From NCBI GenBank assembly GCA_020047755.1, contig JAIFNL010000018.1, positions 1 to 47,458 on the forward strand: a stretch of DNA of 47,458 nt. The letters run 5' to 3'. The notes below the pieces were generated by a model. That model was not told where the DNA came from. It saw only the letters and a program-made list of their open reading frames with translations, and searched no databases. This document shows positions 1-8,540 of the stretch, piece by piece. Each line of letters opens with the position of its first letter. Position 1 is the stretch's first letter. The DNA comes from Bacteroidota bacterium (GTDB lineage Bacteria > Bacteroidota > Bacteroidia > Bacteroidales > JAIFNL01). The position numbers were made by a program, and so were the translations under genes.

Positions 1-2306
1 ACCGAAAGATTTACCGTTCCGCCAGCATAAGCTTGAGAAAAATCGGAACTTAAAACTCCCGAAACCGCAACATCTACGCTTGTAGCCATCTGATTTGCAG
101 GCACTAAGAGTTCATATCCATCTGAAAAAAGTACAGTTATAGGATTGTTTGAGTAATTGTGCGCCACATAAGTTTTCTTTCCATTTTTGTCGAAAACCGC
201 AGCAATAGGATAATTTGCTGTAATCGAAGAACTTACCTTTCCAAGCGCATTCATTCCGTGTAACCAATGATAGGTTTGTGCATCGGAAACACCAAATTTT
301 AAGGTTCTATCAGGATTTGAATTATACAAATCAATAGCAGCTTGCGGATTAGTAAACGAAAGGTATTCCCACATTATATCGTGCCAAAGATTTGGGTTTA
401 CTTGATTGTTCATTATGCCAGTATTGGCTTTTATTTCGTTCCAAAGCTTTTCAGCGTAAGCCAAATTATGCCCTAAGTAAAGCGAACCTCCATGAATTGG
501 ATACATTTCTATTCCGTAAGAAGCAGCAATATCGGCAGTCCAGAAAGTTCCATTGTCGTAAGAATTTCCCCAAACACGTGAGACTAAGCTAAAATTTTGG
601 GTGGGTCCGAAATTTCGTTCGTGTATATCAAACCAATATTCTTCAATGGCTGTTTGCTCGGTAGTGTAAAGATAAATACCCAAATCACGAATTTCGTCGT
701 TTCCGGTAATCGTTCCCCAATGAATTAAAGATGAGTTGAATTGCATACTTTCCGAAGTCGATTCTTGGTCATTTCCTTGCGGAAAACTAGCAAAACCATT
801 TGCCCAACAATGTCCGGCATACGGACTGAAATTTCGCAAAAAAGGAAATTTTGGATCATTTCTGTCAGGCGAAGCGGCATCTCTAACCAAAAGATTAATC
901 ATATCTCCCCATTTTGCAGACCAACCGGGTTCGTATTGTTCCATAAAAGCAGCAGCATGAATAAAATATCCCCAATGAAAATGATGGTCGTTCAGATTTC
1001 CGTCTTGTCCGTGTCCGGCAGGATAACCAATCATGGCAGACCAATTAGAATTGTAATAAAAAAGAAAAGCAATTTCACCCGATTCGGCTTTAAGCCAATC
1101 TTCTAAACGCTCTTTTACGGTAGCCACCATTTTATTTCGAGCTTCAACATTTCCCATTTGGTCAGCAATTCTAGCAGTTTGTATCAAACGATTCATTACT
1201 TGACCTTCGTTGTAAGAATCAGTCCAAGTGGCTAATCCATCATTTTCAATCTGACTTATTTTTTTGTCGAGCTCAGAAGGGCTAAATCCTTGGCTGTAAT
1301 TGGCTAAATAAGGAAGCGTTGGCAAAATTCCTTTGTAAGTATTTTCAACCGTAAACGTATTTCCAGCTAAGGTTTTCAACTCTCCTCTCACCGAACTATA
1401 CGAATATTTATTAGGTTGCGCCGAAGTAGCACTCAAATTAGCCCATTGATGTGGCAAAAGTCCTAAAAGCATTTGATTTTCAGTACCTTCCTTCACTTCA
1501 GTTGTTACTTCAAAAGTGGTTGCAAGTTTAGAAGTACTTTCGTTGAAAGACCAATTTGCGGTAGTATTTTTTGGAAAAACATAAGCATATTTTTTATATT
1601 CTTCGGCTACAGCCGAAATATTAGTAGCAGTAAGCGGAAGCATTGCCATCGACCAATAGTTTTTCCCATTCAAATCGGAAGTGTAAACCTTATCGTTTTG
1701 AGTCCAGGTACTTCCTACCGGAGCATAAAAAACAAAATCAGCTCCTGCGTGTGCATTCTCCACAATCAACATTTCGTTTGAAATAGTAGCAGTTCCATTA
1801 TTTACTGTTATCTGGGCTACATCGGCAGTGATTTTGTTGAAATAGATGAAAGGCATTCCAATTCCGGCTGTAGCCGAAAAATTACGAGTCCCGTCATTCC
1901 AATTAAAAGTAGCTGTCCAGTCAGAAAAATCGGAAAGTGTAGCTTTTGTGGCATTCAGATTCGTCGTTCCTACGGTGATAGGAATCATGTCGTCGAAAAC
2001 TCCCCAAGGAATATAACTAACTACTAAACCGGCATTTACAGTTTTTAAAGCCATTGGATAATTGAACATATTATCGGCATGGTTCGAAAGTATCAGCTTT
2101 GAGTACCAATCATTGGTTGGAACAGGCTTGCCGATAGCATTTCCGCTTATTTGAGGCGAACCGGGCGGATAAGAATTTCGTCCGGCGACATCAGTTCCGG
2201 GAAAATTGTTGGTATAACTTCCCGAACCTATATTGGTAAATTGTCCAAAAGTTTCAAATGAAATTAACAACAAAAGACTAATGAATAATGTAAAGAGTTT
2301 TTTCAT
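1..2306 (-). CDS. GH81 endo-beta-1,3-glucanase (laminarinase), 3' end outside window
   Basis: Secreted enzyme predicted to cut beta-1,3-glucans such as laminarin. The reading frame opens at an ATG (2306-2304) and runs 768 codons to the window edge without a stop, so the C-terminus is missing. The N-terminus is a signal peptide (MKKLFTLFISLLLLISF...). Family GH81 is recognised by NDHHFHWGYF with the candidate catalytic Asp at residue 440, and by GHCWANGFASFPQGNDQ followed by ESTSE, giving Glu515 and Glu519 four residues apart, as in the GH81 general-base region. The missing C-terminus could carry a carbohydrate-binding module or a secretion tag. No neighbouring polysaccharide-utilisation genes (SusC/SusD) are visible on this side. 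Several apparent plus-strand reading frames inside it are antisense shadows. Confidence 0.9.
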   Translation of the reverse strand, partial: MKKLFTLFISLLLLISFETFGQFTNIGSGSYTNNFPGTDVAGRNSYPPGSPQISGNAIGKPVPTNDWYSKLILSNHADNMFNYPMALKTVNAGLVVSYIPWGVFDDMIPITVGTTNLNATKATLSDFSDWTATFNWNDGTRNFSATAGIGMPFIYFNKITADVAQITVNNGTATISNEMLIVENAHAGADFVFYAPVGSTWTQNDKVYTSDLNGKNYWSMAMLPLTATNISAVAEEYKKYAYVFPKNTTANWSFNESTSKLATTFEVTTEVKEGTENQMLLGLLPHQWANLSATSAQPNKYSYSSVRGELKTLAGNTFTVENTYKGILPTLPYLANYSQGFSPSELDKKISQIENDGLATWTDSYNEGQVMNRLIQTARIADQMGNVEARNKMVATVKERLEDWLKAESGEIAFLFYYNSNWSAMIGYPAGHGQDGNLNDHHFHWGYFIHAAAFMEQYEPGWSAKWGDMINLLVRDAASPDRNDPKFPFLRNFSPYAGHCWANGFASFPQGNDQESTSESMQFNSSLIHWGTITGNDEIRDLGIYLYTTEQTAIEEYWFDIHERNFGPTQNFSLVSRVWGNSYDNGTFWTADIAASYGIEMYPIHGGSLYLGHNLAYAEKLWNEIKANTGIMNNQVNPNLWHDIMWEYLSFTNPQAAIDLYNSNPDRTLKFGVSDAQTYHWLHGMNALGKVSSSITANYPIAAVFDKNGKKTYVAHNYSNNPITVLFSDGYELLVPANQMATSVDVAVSGVLSSDFSQAYAGGTVNLS

Positions 2307-2703
2307 TTTTCTAATTTTTAATAAATTCTAAAAAATTTTAGGTAAAGTTAGTGAATTATAAGCTATTTTTTTAATTTAAGCTTACTTAAAAAACTCATAT
2401 CGGTGGAATTTAATTACTATAAAAATACTTCACTCAATATATATCTATTTAATTTATAGTATTTTAATATTCAAAACTTCTAACTATTTTTATTTCTATT
2501 CTGAAATAAAAAATATAATTATTAAAATACTCTTCAAATAGAATTTAGATTAAATATAAAGTCCAAAATTAACTTATATCTCAAAAATATTTGTAATAAA
2601 GTACAAATACAGCTTTTTTAGCAAACTATTCCAAGCAAATAAAAGTGTTTTTTAGCCAATTAAAATATATCACATTTAATTAACAAAATTTAACAAAAAA
2701 AAA
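2307..2703. other. AT-rich intergenic region between divergent genes
   Basis: About 400 bp of very AT-rich sequence separating the minus-strand glucanase from the plus-strand small secreted protein. It should contain the glucanase promoter, but I found no convincing TAnnTTTG on the minus strand and no coding frame or RNA gene. Confidence 0.5.
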
Positions 2704-2734
2704 TTTGCCTTTATTAAAATAAAAGATAGTTTTG
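2704..2734 (+). promoter_or_regulatory. Bacteroidota-type promoter for the small secreted protein
   Basis: TTTG at 2704-2707 and TAGTTTTG at 2727-2734 are separated by 19 bp, matching the Bacteroidota -33/-7 consensus exactly. Transcription would begin near 2741, leaving a leader of about 57 nt before the ATG at 2798. Confidence 0.65.
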
Positions 2735-2797
2735 TCCGTTATTAAAGAACATTGATTAAAAACAATTTTTATAATAAAATCTTTAAATTTAAAATTT

Positions 2798-3088
2798 ATG
2801 AAAAATCAAAGAATCATTACAATACTTGGTATTTTTGCTCTTGCTCTAATATTAGGAATCGTTTTTTCGACAAATAGTGTAGCTGTAAAAACAGTTAAAA
2901 CATCTAGCATTGAGTCAGTTATAAGCTTAGACGACACAAATAGCTTAGCAATGCTTGTTGGCGACGACGACAAAAAAGACGATACGAAAAAAACAAAGAA
3001 AACAAAAAAAACAAAAAAGAAAAGCGATTGCGATAAAGGCAAAACAGACCCAGGCTGTGGAACAACAAAAACACACGGCGGTTGCTAA
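2798..3088 (+). CDS. small exported Lys/Thr-rich protein with Cys-containing tail
   Basis: A 96-residue protein of unknown function. Residues 1-30 form a hydrophobic leader (IITILGIFALALILGIVF) that looks like a signal peptide or membrane anchor. A middle segment ends in an acidic patch (GDDDKKDD). A KKT repeat (KKTKKTKKTKKK) follows, and a short tail contains three cysteines and several glycines. The gene has its own consensus promoter and a strong terminator right after the stop, so it looks like a genuine single-gene unit. The layout of leader, short middle and distinct tail recalls small exported Bacteroidota peptides such as the NVEALA group, but I do not see that motif. Overlapping frames on both strands are shadows. 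Confidence 0.6.
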   Translation: MKNQRIITILGIFALALILGIVFSTNSVAVKTVKTSSIESVISLDDTNSLAMLVGDDDKKDDTKKTKKTKKTKKKSDCDKGKTDPGCGTTKTHGGC

Positions 3089-3090
3089 TA

Positions 3091-3125
3091 AAAAAAAAGC
3101 TCAATTCAAATTGAGCTTTTTTTTT
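3091..3125. terminator. intrinsic terminator
   Basis: A perfect stem, AGCTCAATT pairing with AATTGAGCT around a 2-nt loop, is flanked by an A-run on the left and a T-run on the right. It starts 2 nt after the stop of the small secreted gene. Because both flanks are homopolymeric it could also stop leftward-directed transcripts from the deaminase. Confidence 0.85.
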
Positions 3126-3312
3126 GCTTGTACACCTTTTGTTTACCTAATAAATTATGAAATTGAATTTAGATGCTTTACCTTTGTAAAAGATTAAGTA
3201 AAGAATTTTTAAATTAAAGCACTTAAAAAAACATTGATTTGTCTGAAACCATAGAATAAGTTTATTAAATCAGTTTACCAAACATTTTGATTATATCTAT
3301 TGACCTTTTTTT

Positions 3313-3789
3313 TTAATATTCAATTTTATCTTGCTTTTCAGTCCAAGCATTAAAAATAGCCAGCGATTCTTGCCTCATAAAATTACGAATGGTTTCTATT
3401 TTCCTTTTTTCATAAGGCAATTCTAATTCCTTGTAAATAAATGAATCATCAAAATCAATAGCAGCAGCATCATCTTTAGTACTTGCAAAATAAAGCTTTT
3501 TGGGTCGCGCCCAGTAAATAGCTCCTATACACATTGGGCAAGGTTCGCAAGTGCTATAAATCTCACAGTCAATCAATTGAAATGAATTTAATCGACTACA
3601 CGCATCGCGTATTGCATTTACTTCGGCATGAGCAGTTGGGTCGTTATTTTTCGTAACTCGATTGACTCCTCTTCCTACAATTTCCTCATTCTTTACAACC
3701 ACTGCTCCAAACGGACCACCTCCATTTTTTACATTTTCTAAAGCCAATCGAATAGCTTCTTTCATAAATTCATCATTTTTTTCTGTCAT
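3313..3789 (-). CDS. guaD: guanine deaminase (CDA-fold nucleoside/base deaminase)
   Basis: Cytosolic zinc enzyme predicted to deaminate guanine to xanthine. The 158-residue protein has the cytidine-deaminase fold signature: HAEVNAIRDAC (zinc His and proton-shuttle Glu) and CEPCPMCIGAIYWAR (two zinc Cys). The stretch AAAIDFDDSFIYKELELP plus the YEKR near the C-terminus match the Bacillus-type GuaD rather than tRNA adenosine deaminase TadA. I start at the ATG 3787-3789; an in-frame TTG lies 9 bases upstream. Its likely partners are purine-catabolism genes, and ygeY and ygeW lie 1.8 kb away on the opposite strand. Confidence 0.82.
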   Translation of the reverse strand: MTEKNDEFMKEAIRLALENVKNGGGPFGAVVVKNEEIVGRGVNRVTKNNDPTAHAEVNAIRDACSRLNSFQLIDCEIYSTCEPCPMCIGAIYWARPKKLYFASTKDDAAAIDFDDSFIYKELELPYEKRKIETIRNFMRQESLAIFNAWTEKQDKIEY

Positions 3790-3885
3790 TTTCGTCAAAA
3801 AATTTATTATAACTATAATCTAAAACTTTAAAAAACGTCTAAAAAATAATTTTCAAAAAAAACATTTTTTAGAAATACAACAATT

Positions 3886-4800
3886 CTAATTTTCCACAAT
3901 AAATGCGTCAGAAAATCCCTTAGAAATCAACTTATTACGTATTTTTTTTGCTTCCGAAAAGCTACTTCCTGCCGCCACAAAGTACTTGTATTTAAAAACA
4001 CCGTCCTCGAAAAAAACCTCTTCTACTTTCATTCCCAAGCCTTTAAACCGCGAAAAAGAAATTGCCTCGGTAGATGCACTAATTTGAACTTTATACTTAT
4101 CGCTAATTTGAGAAAACTGATTTGAATTAGAAACCACCTTTTCCGTTTTTACCTTCATAGCGTATAAAAACTCATCAAAACCTTTGTAAATAGCCTGAGC
4201 AATAAGTTTTTTACCTTTTTCTGAATTCAAAAAAATCTCTTCCGTTTCGTTTGTCATAAAACCACATTCAACCAAAACAGCTGGCATTGCTGTATTTTTC
4301 AAAACAAAATAATGACCTCCACGCTGCCAACTATCTTGCACACCAAGGTTTTTCCTTCCAGCTATTTCTTTCATATTCAAGCAAATAGTGCTTGCCAAAT
4401 TCTTACTTTCACCCAAACTTCCATTGTGGATATGCACTCTACAACCATTAATAGTGCTGCTATTATTAGAATCGGAATGAATACTTATAAAAAAATCGGC
4501 ATTATTTTTATTGGCAATATAAGCTCTATCATCGAGACTCACAAATTTATCAGACTCACGAGTATAAATAACTTTTACATTATCAATATTTTGACTAATT
4601 AATTCTCCCACCCTCAAGGCAATATCCAAATTTATGTGCTTTTCATCAAGCAATGTTTTCGAGCTAGCCAAATTACCAGGATCTTTACCTCCATGCCCTG
4701 CGTCAATTATCACAATATAATTCTGCGCGCTCAAATTTAAACTTACTAAAAGCACTAAAAAATTTAATAAGAGATTTTTAATACAACAAAAATAATTCAT
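3886..4800 (-). CDS. N-acetylmuramoyl-L-alanine amidase with C-terminal SPOR domain
   Basis: Exported peptidoglycan hydrolase predicted to cut the bond between N-acetylmuramic acid and L-alanine, probably at the division septum. In order: signal peptide (about residues 1-25), Amidase_3 domain (about 28-215) and SPOR domain (about 235-304). Zinc and catalytic residues are visible in IIDAGHGGKDPG (His), the Glu of DEKHINLDIA, FFISIHSDS (His) and AVLVECGFMTN (Glu). The SPOR region (YKVQISAS ... KYFVAAGSS) binds denuded glycan strands in this family. It lies 96 bp upstream of the deaminase on the same strand and could be co-transcribed with it. Confidence 0.92.
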   Translation of the reverse strand: MNYFCCIKNLLLNFLVLLVSLNLSAQNYIVIIDAGHGGKDPGNLASSKTLLDEKHINLDIALRVGELISQNIDNVKVIYTRESDKFVSLDDRAYIANKNNADFFISIHSDSNNSSTINGCRVHIHNGSLGESKNLASTICLNMKEIAGRKNLGVQDSWQRGGHYFVLKNTAMPAVLVECGFMTNETEEIFLNSEKGKKLIAQAIYKGFDEFLYAMKVKTEKVVSNSNQFSQISDKYKVQISASTEAISFSRFKGLGMKVEEVFFEDGVFKYKYFVAAGSSFSEAKKIRNKLISKGFSDAFIVEN

Positions 4801-5143
4801 TTACCAGAATATCTATAATTAAACAAAACAATCAAACGCTAAAAAAGAATTAACAATTTTAAAAAAACTATTTCAAATATCCAAAAACTTTGTATATTTG
4901 CTTTCTTTAAATAGAACAAATAGTTTACTAAAAAGAATATAAATACTTTTTTTAAAATTCAAAAAAACATAGAATATTAATTTCTAAACAAATAAGTATG
5001 CGAAAATTTAAAATCAAACCTTTTTCAAATATAACAATTTGTGCTTTTTAGAAATAATATCCAATCATTCAATCAAAAAGATGAAAATCAAATATATTCT
5101 AAAATAAACTTCATTTTAATAAATTTTTAAAATATACATATAA
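4801..5143. other. AT-rich intergenic region with a possible plus-strand -7 element
   Basis: No gene is visible. A TATATTTG at 4893-4900 matches the Bacteroidota -7 consensus on the plus strand, but no clear TTTG lies 19-21 bp upstream. It could feed the small membrane gene at 5144 with a leader of about 235 nt. Nothing else recognised. Confidence 0.35.
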
Positions 5144-5350
5144 ATGAAAAAATTTCAACTTATTCTTACTATTAGTACATTGATTCTTATTTTATTTGTG
5201 CTTACAAAACTCAATTACAGCAATTTAAGTTGGAATAACAACGAATTAAATTATGGACGAATAATTACAGGAATCATCATTATAATAGCAGCAAATGCTA
5301 GAATAGTAGAAAAAATAATTAAGAAATACACCAATTTAAAAATAGAATAA
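5144..5350 (+). CDS. small two-helix membrane protein, unknown function
   Basis: A 68-residue frame starting with ATG. It has two hydrophobic segments, about residues 5-23 (LILTISTLILILFVLTKL) and 40-53 (IITGIIIIIAANA), and a basic tail (KIIKKYTNLK). This layout is typical of small Bacteroidota inner-membrane proteins, but no family is recognised. It sits 214 bp upstream of ygeY on the same strand. It could be chance coding in AT-rich DNA, since hydrophobic Ile/Leu runs arise easily there. Confidence 0.45.
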   Translation: MKKFQLILTISTLILILFVLTKLNYSNLSWNNNELNYGRIITGIIIIIAANARIVEKIIKKYTNLKIE

Positions 5351-5564
5351 ATTTCAAAAATCGCTGTAAATCATATTTAACAAAGCATAAAACAATTTAT
5401 TATTGCAATTTTTCAATTTTTTCGTAACAAAATAGCAATAAAACAAATTAACAATTTTTTATTAGAATTTAAAAAAAAGTTGCGTAATTTTACTTTTTTT
5501 TACAATTTAGTTACTATCAAGTTACGTTATCAAAACATAATTATAAACAAATAAGTAAATTTAA

Positions 5565-6758
5565 ATGGAAAAAATAGCTCAAAAAATTAACGAACTAGCC
5601 GAAAAATATAGAGATTACACAGCAAATAATCTCTCTAAAATGGTAAAAATAAAGTCTCTCAGTATGCAAGAAAAAGAAGTTCAATTGGAACTTAAAAGGC
5701 AAATGGAAGAGGCTGGTTTTGATGAAGTTCGTATCGACGGTTTAGGCAACGTAATAGGTAGAATAGGCAATGGAAAAAAAATATTAGCCATTGACGGACA
5801 CATGGATACAGTCGATTTAGGAAATCTCGAAAATTGGACTTTCGATCCACTGGGCGGAGAAATAAAAGACGGATTTGTTCACGGACGTGGAACCGTGGAT
5901 CAAGAAGGAGGACCTGCCGCTTTTGTTACATCGGGGCGAATTTTGAAAGAGCTAGGTTTCGATAAAAACTTGACAATCTATTTCGTAGGCAGCGTTATGG
6001 AAGAAGATTGCGATGGGCTTTGCTGGAAATACATTGTAGAAGAAGAAGGCATCAGACCCGATTTTGCCATAAGCACCGAACCCACAAACCTCAACATTTA
6101 CAGAGGACACAGAGGAAGAATGGAAATAAGAGTTACTTTCAAAGGAATTTCATCGCACGGCTCAGCACCCGAAAGAGGGAAAAACGCCATTTATATGGCA
6201 TCAAAAGCAGCACTCGAAGTTGAAAAACTCAACGAACGCTTAGCTTTCGACGCATTTTTGGGAAAAGGAAGCATTACCATTTCCGAGTTTGTATCAGGAA
6301 GCCCATCACTTTGTGCAGTAGCTGATTACGCACATTTACACCTCGACCGCCGCCTAACTTGGGGCGAAACAAAAGAATCGGCAGTAGCTGAAGTTGAAGC
6401 AATTGTAAAAGATTTTGGAGGAAAAGTAGAAGTTTTGTACTACGAAGAAAAAGCCTATACTGGATTAAAATATGGAATGGAAAAATATTATCCAACTTGG
6501 AAAATAGCTGAAGACCATGAAGTTGTACAAAAAGGAGTAAGCAGCTTTGAAAAACTTTTTGGACAAAAACCATTAGTAGATAAATGGACTTTTTCTACCA
6601 ACGGAGTAACCATTAATGGCTATTACGGAATCCCTTTAATTGGATTTGGTCCCGGAAACGAAGTTTTAGCACATGCACCAAACGAAAAAGTTCCAATCGA
6701 CGATTTAGTAAAAGCATCGGCATTTTACGCAATGTACGCTTACGAAATAGCAGAATAA
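5565..6758 (+). CDS. ygeY: YgeY-type M20 family metallohydrolase
   Basis: M20/ArgE-DapE-type zinc hydrolase, 397 residues, very close in pattern to Escherichia coli YgeY. Metal and catalytic motifs: IDGHMDTVD (His and Asp), the Asp of GRGTVDQEGG, EEDCDGLCW (general-base Glu then metal Glu), STEPTN (metal ligand) and HAPNEK near the C-terminus (final His). HRGRMEIRVTFKG and SSHGSAPERG are also shared with YgeY. The family is linked to selenium-dependent hydroxylases and, in gut anaerobes, to anaerobic purine and urate breakdown; the exact substrate is not established by sequence. ygeW follows 101 bp downstream on the same strand, the same pairing as in enterobacteria. Confidence 0.88.
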   Translation: MEKIAQKINELAEKYRDYTANNLSKMVKIKSLSMQEKEVQLELKRQMEEAGFDEVRIDGLGNVIGRIGNGKKILAIDGHMDTVDLGNLENWTFDPLGGEIKDGFVHGRGTVDQEGGPAAFVTSGRILKELGFDKNLTIYFVGSVMEEDCDGLCWKYIVEEEGIRPDFAISTEPTNLNIYRGHRGRMEIRVTFKGISSHGSAPERGKNAIYMASKAALEVEKLNERLAFDAFLGKGSITISEFVSGSPSLCAVADYAHLHLDRRLTWGETKESAVAEVEAIVKDFGGKVEVLYYEEKAYTGLKYGMEKYYPTWKIAEDHEVVQKGVSSFEKLFGQKPLVDKWTFSTNGVTINGYYGIPLIGFGPGNEVLAHAPNEKVPIDDLVKASAFYAMYAYEIAE

Positions 6759-6859
6759 ATTGGTTTAAAATATAAATTATTTATCTATTTGTTTTAAAAT
6801 TTATAAAAATAGATAAAATATTTTACTTGAATAAAATTAAAGTTATAAAATTTATATGT

Positions 6860-8053
6860 ATGAAAAAAAAATTAAATAAAATTCTAAAAGAATTAAAATC
6901 ATTAAAATCAGAACTTTACGAAAAAGATTTCTTACTTACTTGGCAAAAAAGTAAAGCCGATTTAAAACAGACTTTATTAGTAGCAGAAGCCCTCAAATTA
7001 CTGAGAGATAACAATATATCTCCAAAAGTTTTTGATTCGGGGCTTGCTATTTCACAATTCCGCGACAATTCAACTCGCACACGCTTTTCGTTTGCATCTG
7101 CCACCAACCTCTTGGGCTTAGAAATTCAAGATTTAGACGAAGGGAAGTCGCAAATTGCTCATGGTGAAACAGTTCGCGAAACATCAAACATGATTTCGTT
7201 TTTAAGCGACGTAATTGGAATTAGAGATGATATGTTTCTTGGTGCAGGCCACGAATACATGAAAGAAGTAGGCGCAGCACTCGATTTTGGCTACGAAAAC
7301 GGAGTTTTGCCTTCTCGCCCCACCATCGTAAATCTTCAATGCGACGTAGATCACCCAACCCAATCGATGGCTGATTTAATGCACCTTAAAGAAACGTTTG
7401 GCTCGCTCGAAAATTTAAAAGGCAAAAAAATTGCGATGACTTGGGCATACTCACCAAGTTACGGAAAGCCACTTTCTGTTCCACAAGGAATTATTGGGCT
7501 AATGACTCGTTTTGGCATGGAGGTAGAACTTGCTTATCCTGAAGGCTATGAGTTGATTCCCGAAGTAATAGAACTTGCAAAAGCAAATGCTGAAAAAAGT
7601 GGCGGAAGCTTCAAAATTTCAAACTCAATGGAGTCTGCTTTTACTGATGCCGACATTATTTACCCCAAAAGTTGGGCACCTTATTCTGTAATGGAAAAAA
7701 GAACCGAACTGCTTAGAAACAAAGACCATAAAGGACTTGAAAAACTCGAAAAAGAATGTTTGGCTCAAAATGCAAACCACAAAAATTGGGAATGCGACGA
7801 AGAGAAATTAAAACTTACAAAAAAAGGAAAAGCACTATATATGCACTGTTTACCTGCTGATATTTCAGGAGTTTCGTGCAAAGAAGGAGAGGTTTCTGAA
7901 AATATTTTCGAGCAATACAAGGTTGAAACTTACATAGAAGCTGGCTACAAACCTTATATCATTGCATCAATGATTCTAAATAGTAAATTCAAGAATGTTG
8001 CCAAAACGCTAAAAAGCATCGCAAAATCAAAAAAACAACGTGTTAAAACATAA
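6860..8053 (+). CDS. ygeW: YgeW-type knotted carbamoyltransferase
   Basis: Predicted carbamoyltransferase of the trefoil-knot subgroup, 397 residues, almost the length of E. coli YgeW. Diagnostic segments are FRDNSTRTRFS (carbamoyl-phosphate loop), DEGKSQIAHGETVRET, LQCDVDHPTQSMADL, TWAYSPSYGKPLSVPQG and MHCLPADISGVSCKEGEV. I choose the ATG at 6860 because MKKKLNKILKELKSL aligns with the family N-terminus; the longer frame opens with TTG at 6827. The natural amino-group partner is unclear; the family differs from ornithine and aspartate transcarbamoylases in the HCLPADISGVSC loop. It forms a unit with ygeY and is closed by the terminator at 8114. Confidence 0.93.
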   Translation: MKKKLNKILKELKSLKSELYEKDFLLTWQKSKADLKQTLLVAEALKLLRDNNISPKVFDSGLAISQFRDNSTRTRFSFASATNLLGLEIQDLDEGKSQIAHGETVRETSNMISFLSDVIGIRDDMFLGAGHEYMKEVGAALDFGYENGVLPSRPTIVNLQCDVDHPTQSMADLMHLKETFGSLENLKGKKIAMTWAYSPSYGKPLSVPQGIIGLMTRFGMEVELAYPEGYELIPEVIELAKANAEKSGGSFKISNSMESAFTDADIIYPKSWAPYSVMEKRTELLRNKDHKGLEKLEKECLAQNANHKNWECDEEKLKLTKKGKALYMHCLPADISGVSCKEGEVSENIFEQYKVETYIEAGYKPYIIASMILNSKFKNVAKTLKSIAKSKKQRVKT

Positions 8054-8113
8054 AAAACTCGTGCTTTTTTTGATTTTAAATGCTGAATTTTAATATTTTA
8101 ACTAAAAAAATAG

Positions 8114-8145
8114 CCGATATTAACTATTTAATATCGGTTTTTTTT
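8114..8145 (+). terminator. intrinsic terminator after ygeW
   Basis: CCGATATTA at 8114-8122 pairs with TAATATCGG at 8129-8137 around a 6-nt loop, and is followed by a run of eight T. It separates the ygeYW unit from the SIR2-TIR gene. Confidence 0.85.
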
Positions 8146-8429
8146 ATGTTTTACAACATGTTTTCAAAAAAAATTAAGCACTCTATTAATAATAATAATA
8201 TATAAATATTTACACTATAAATTAATAGAAAATAATTATTAAAAATAAGAAAATAATCACTTATTTCTTCTAAAACACCAATAAATACTAGCATTTCATA
8301 GGAAAATAGAAAATAAAAAATTAAACTTAATCGTAAACAGAAAACCCTTAAAAAAAGATATTCTCATAAAATTTAGATAAATTTTAAAAATATAAATAGT
8401 TTAATTTACTTATTATCAGTAATTTAAAA

Positions 8430-8461
8430 TTTGCATATTAATAATTAATGTTGTATATTTG
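8430..8461 (+). promoter_or_regulatory. consensus promoter of the SIR2-TIR gene
   Basis: TTTG (8430-8433) and TATATTTG (8454-8461) lie 20 bp apart, a perfect Bacteroidota promoter. Expected start of transcription is about 8468, with a leader of roughly 73 nt. The 280 bp between the terminator at 8145 and this promoter are AT-rich with no feature I can name. Confidence 0.7.
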
Positions 8462-8540
8462 CATAAAATAATTTACATATAATTATAAAAATAATAATTG
8501 TAAATAAAAAAATATAAATAGTTAATAAAATTAATTTAAA

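Noticed and set aside
392-1781. Several plus-strand open frames of 66-121 codons
   Set aside because: They are antisense to the GH81 gene, whose minus-strand frame is continuous and carries family motifs.
6827-6859. Upstream TTG start for ygeW
   Set aside because: The family N-terminus aligns with the ATG at 6860.
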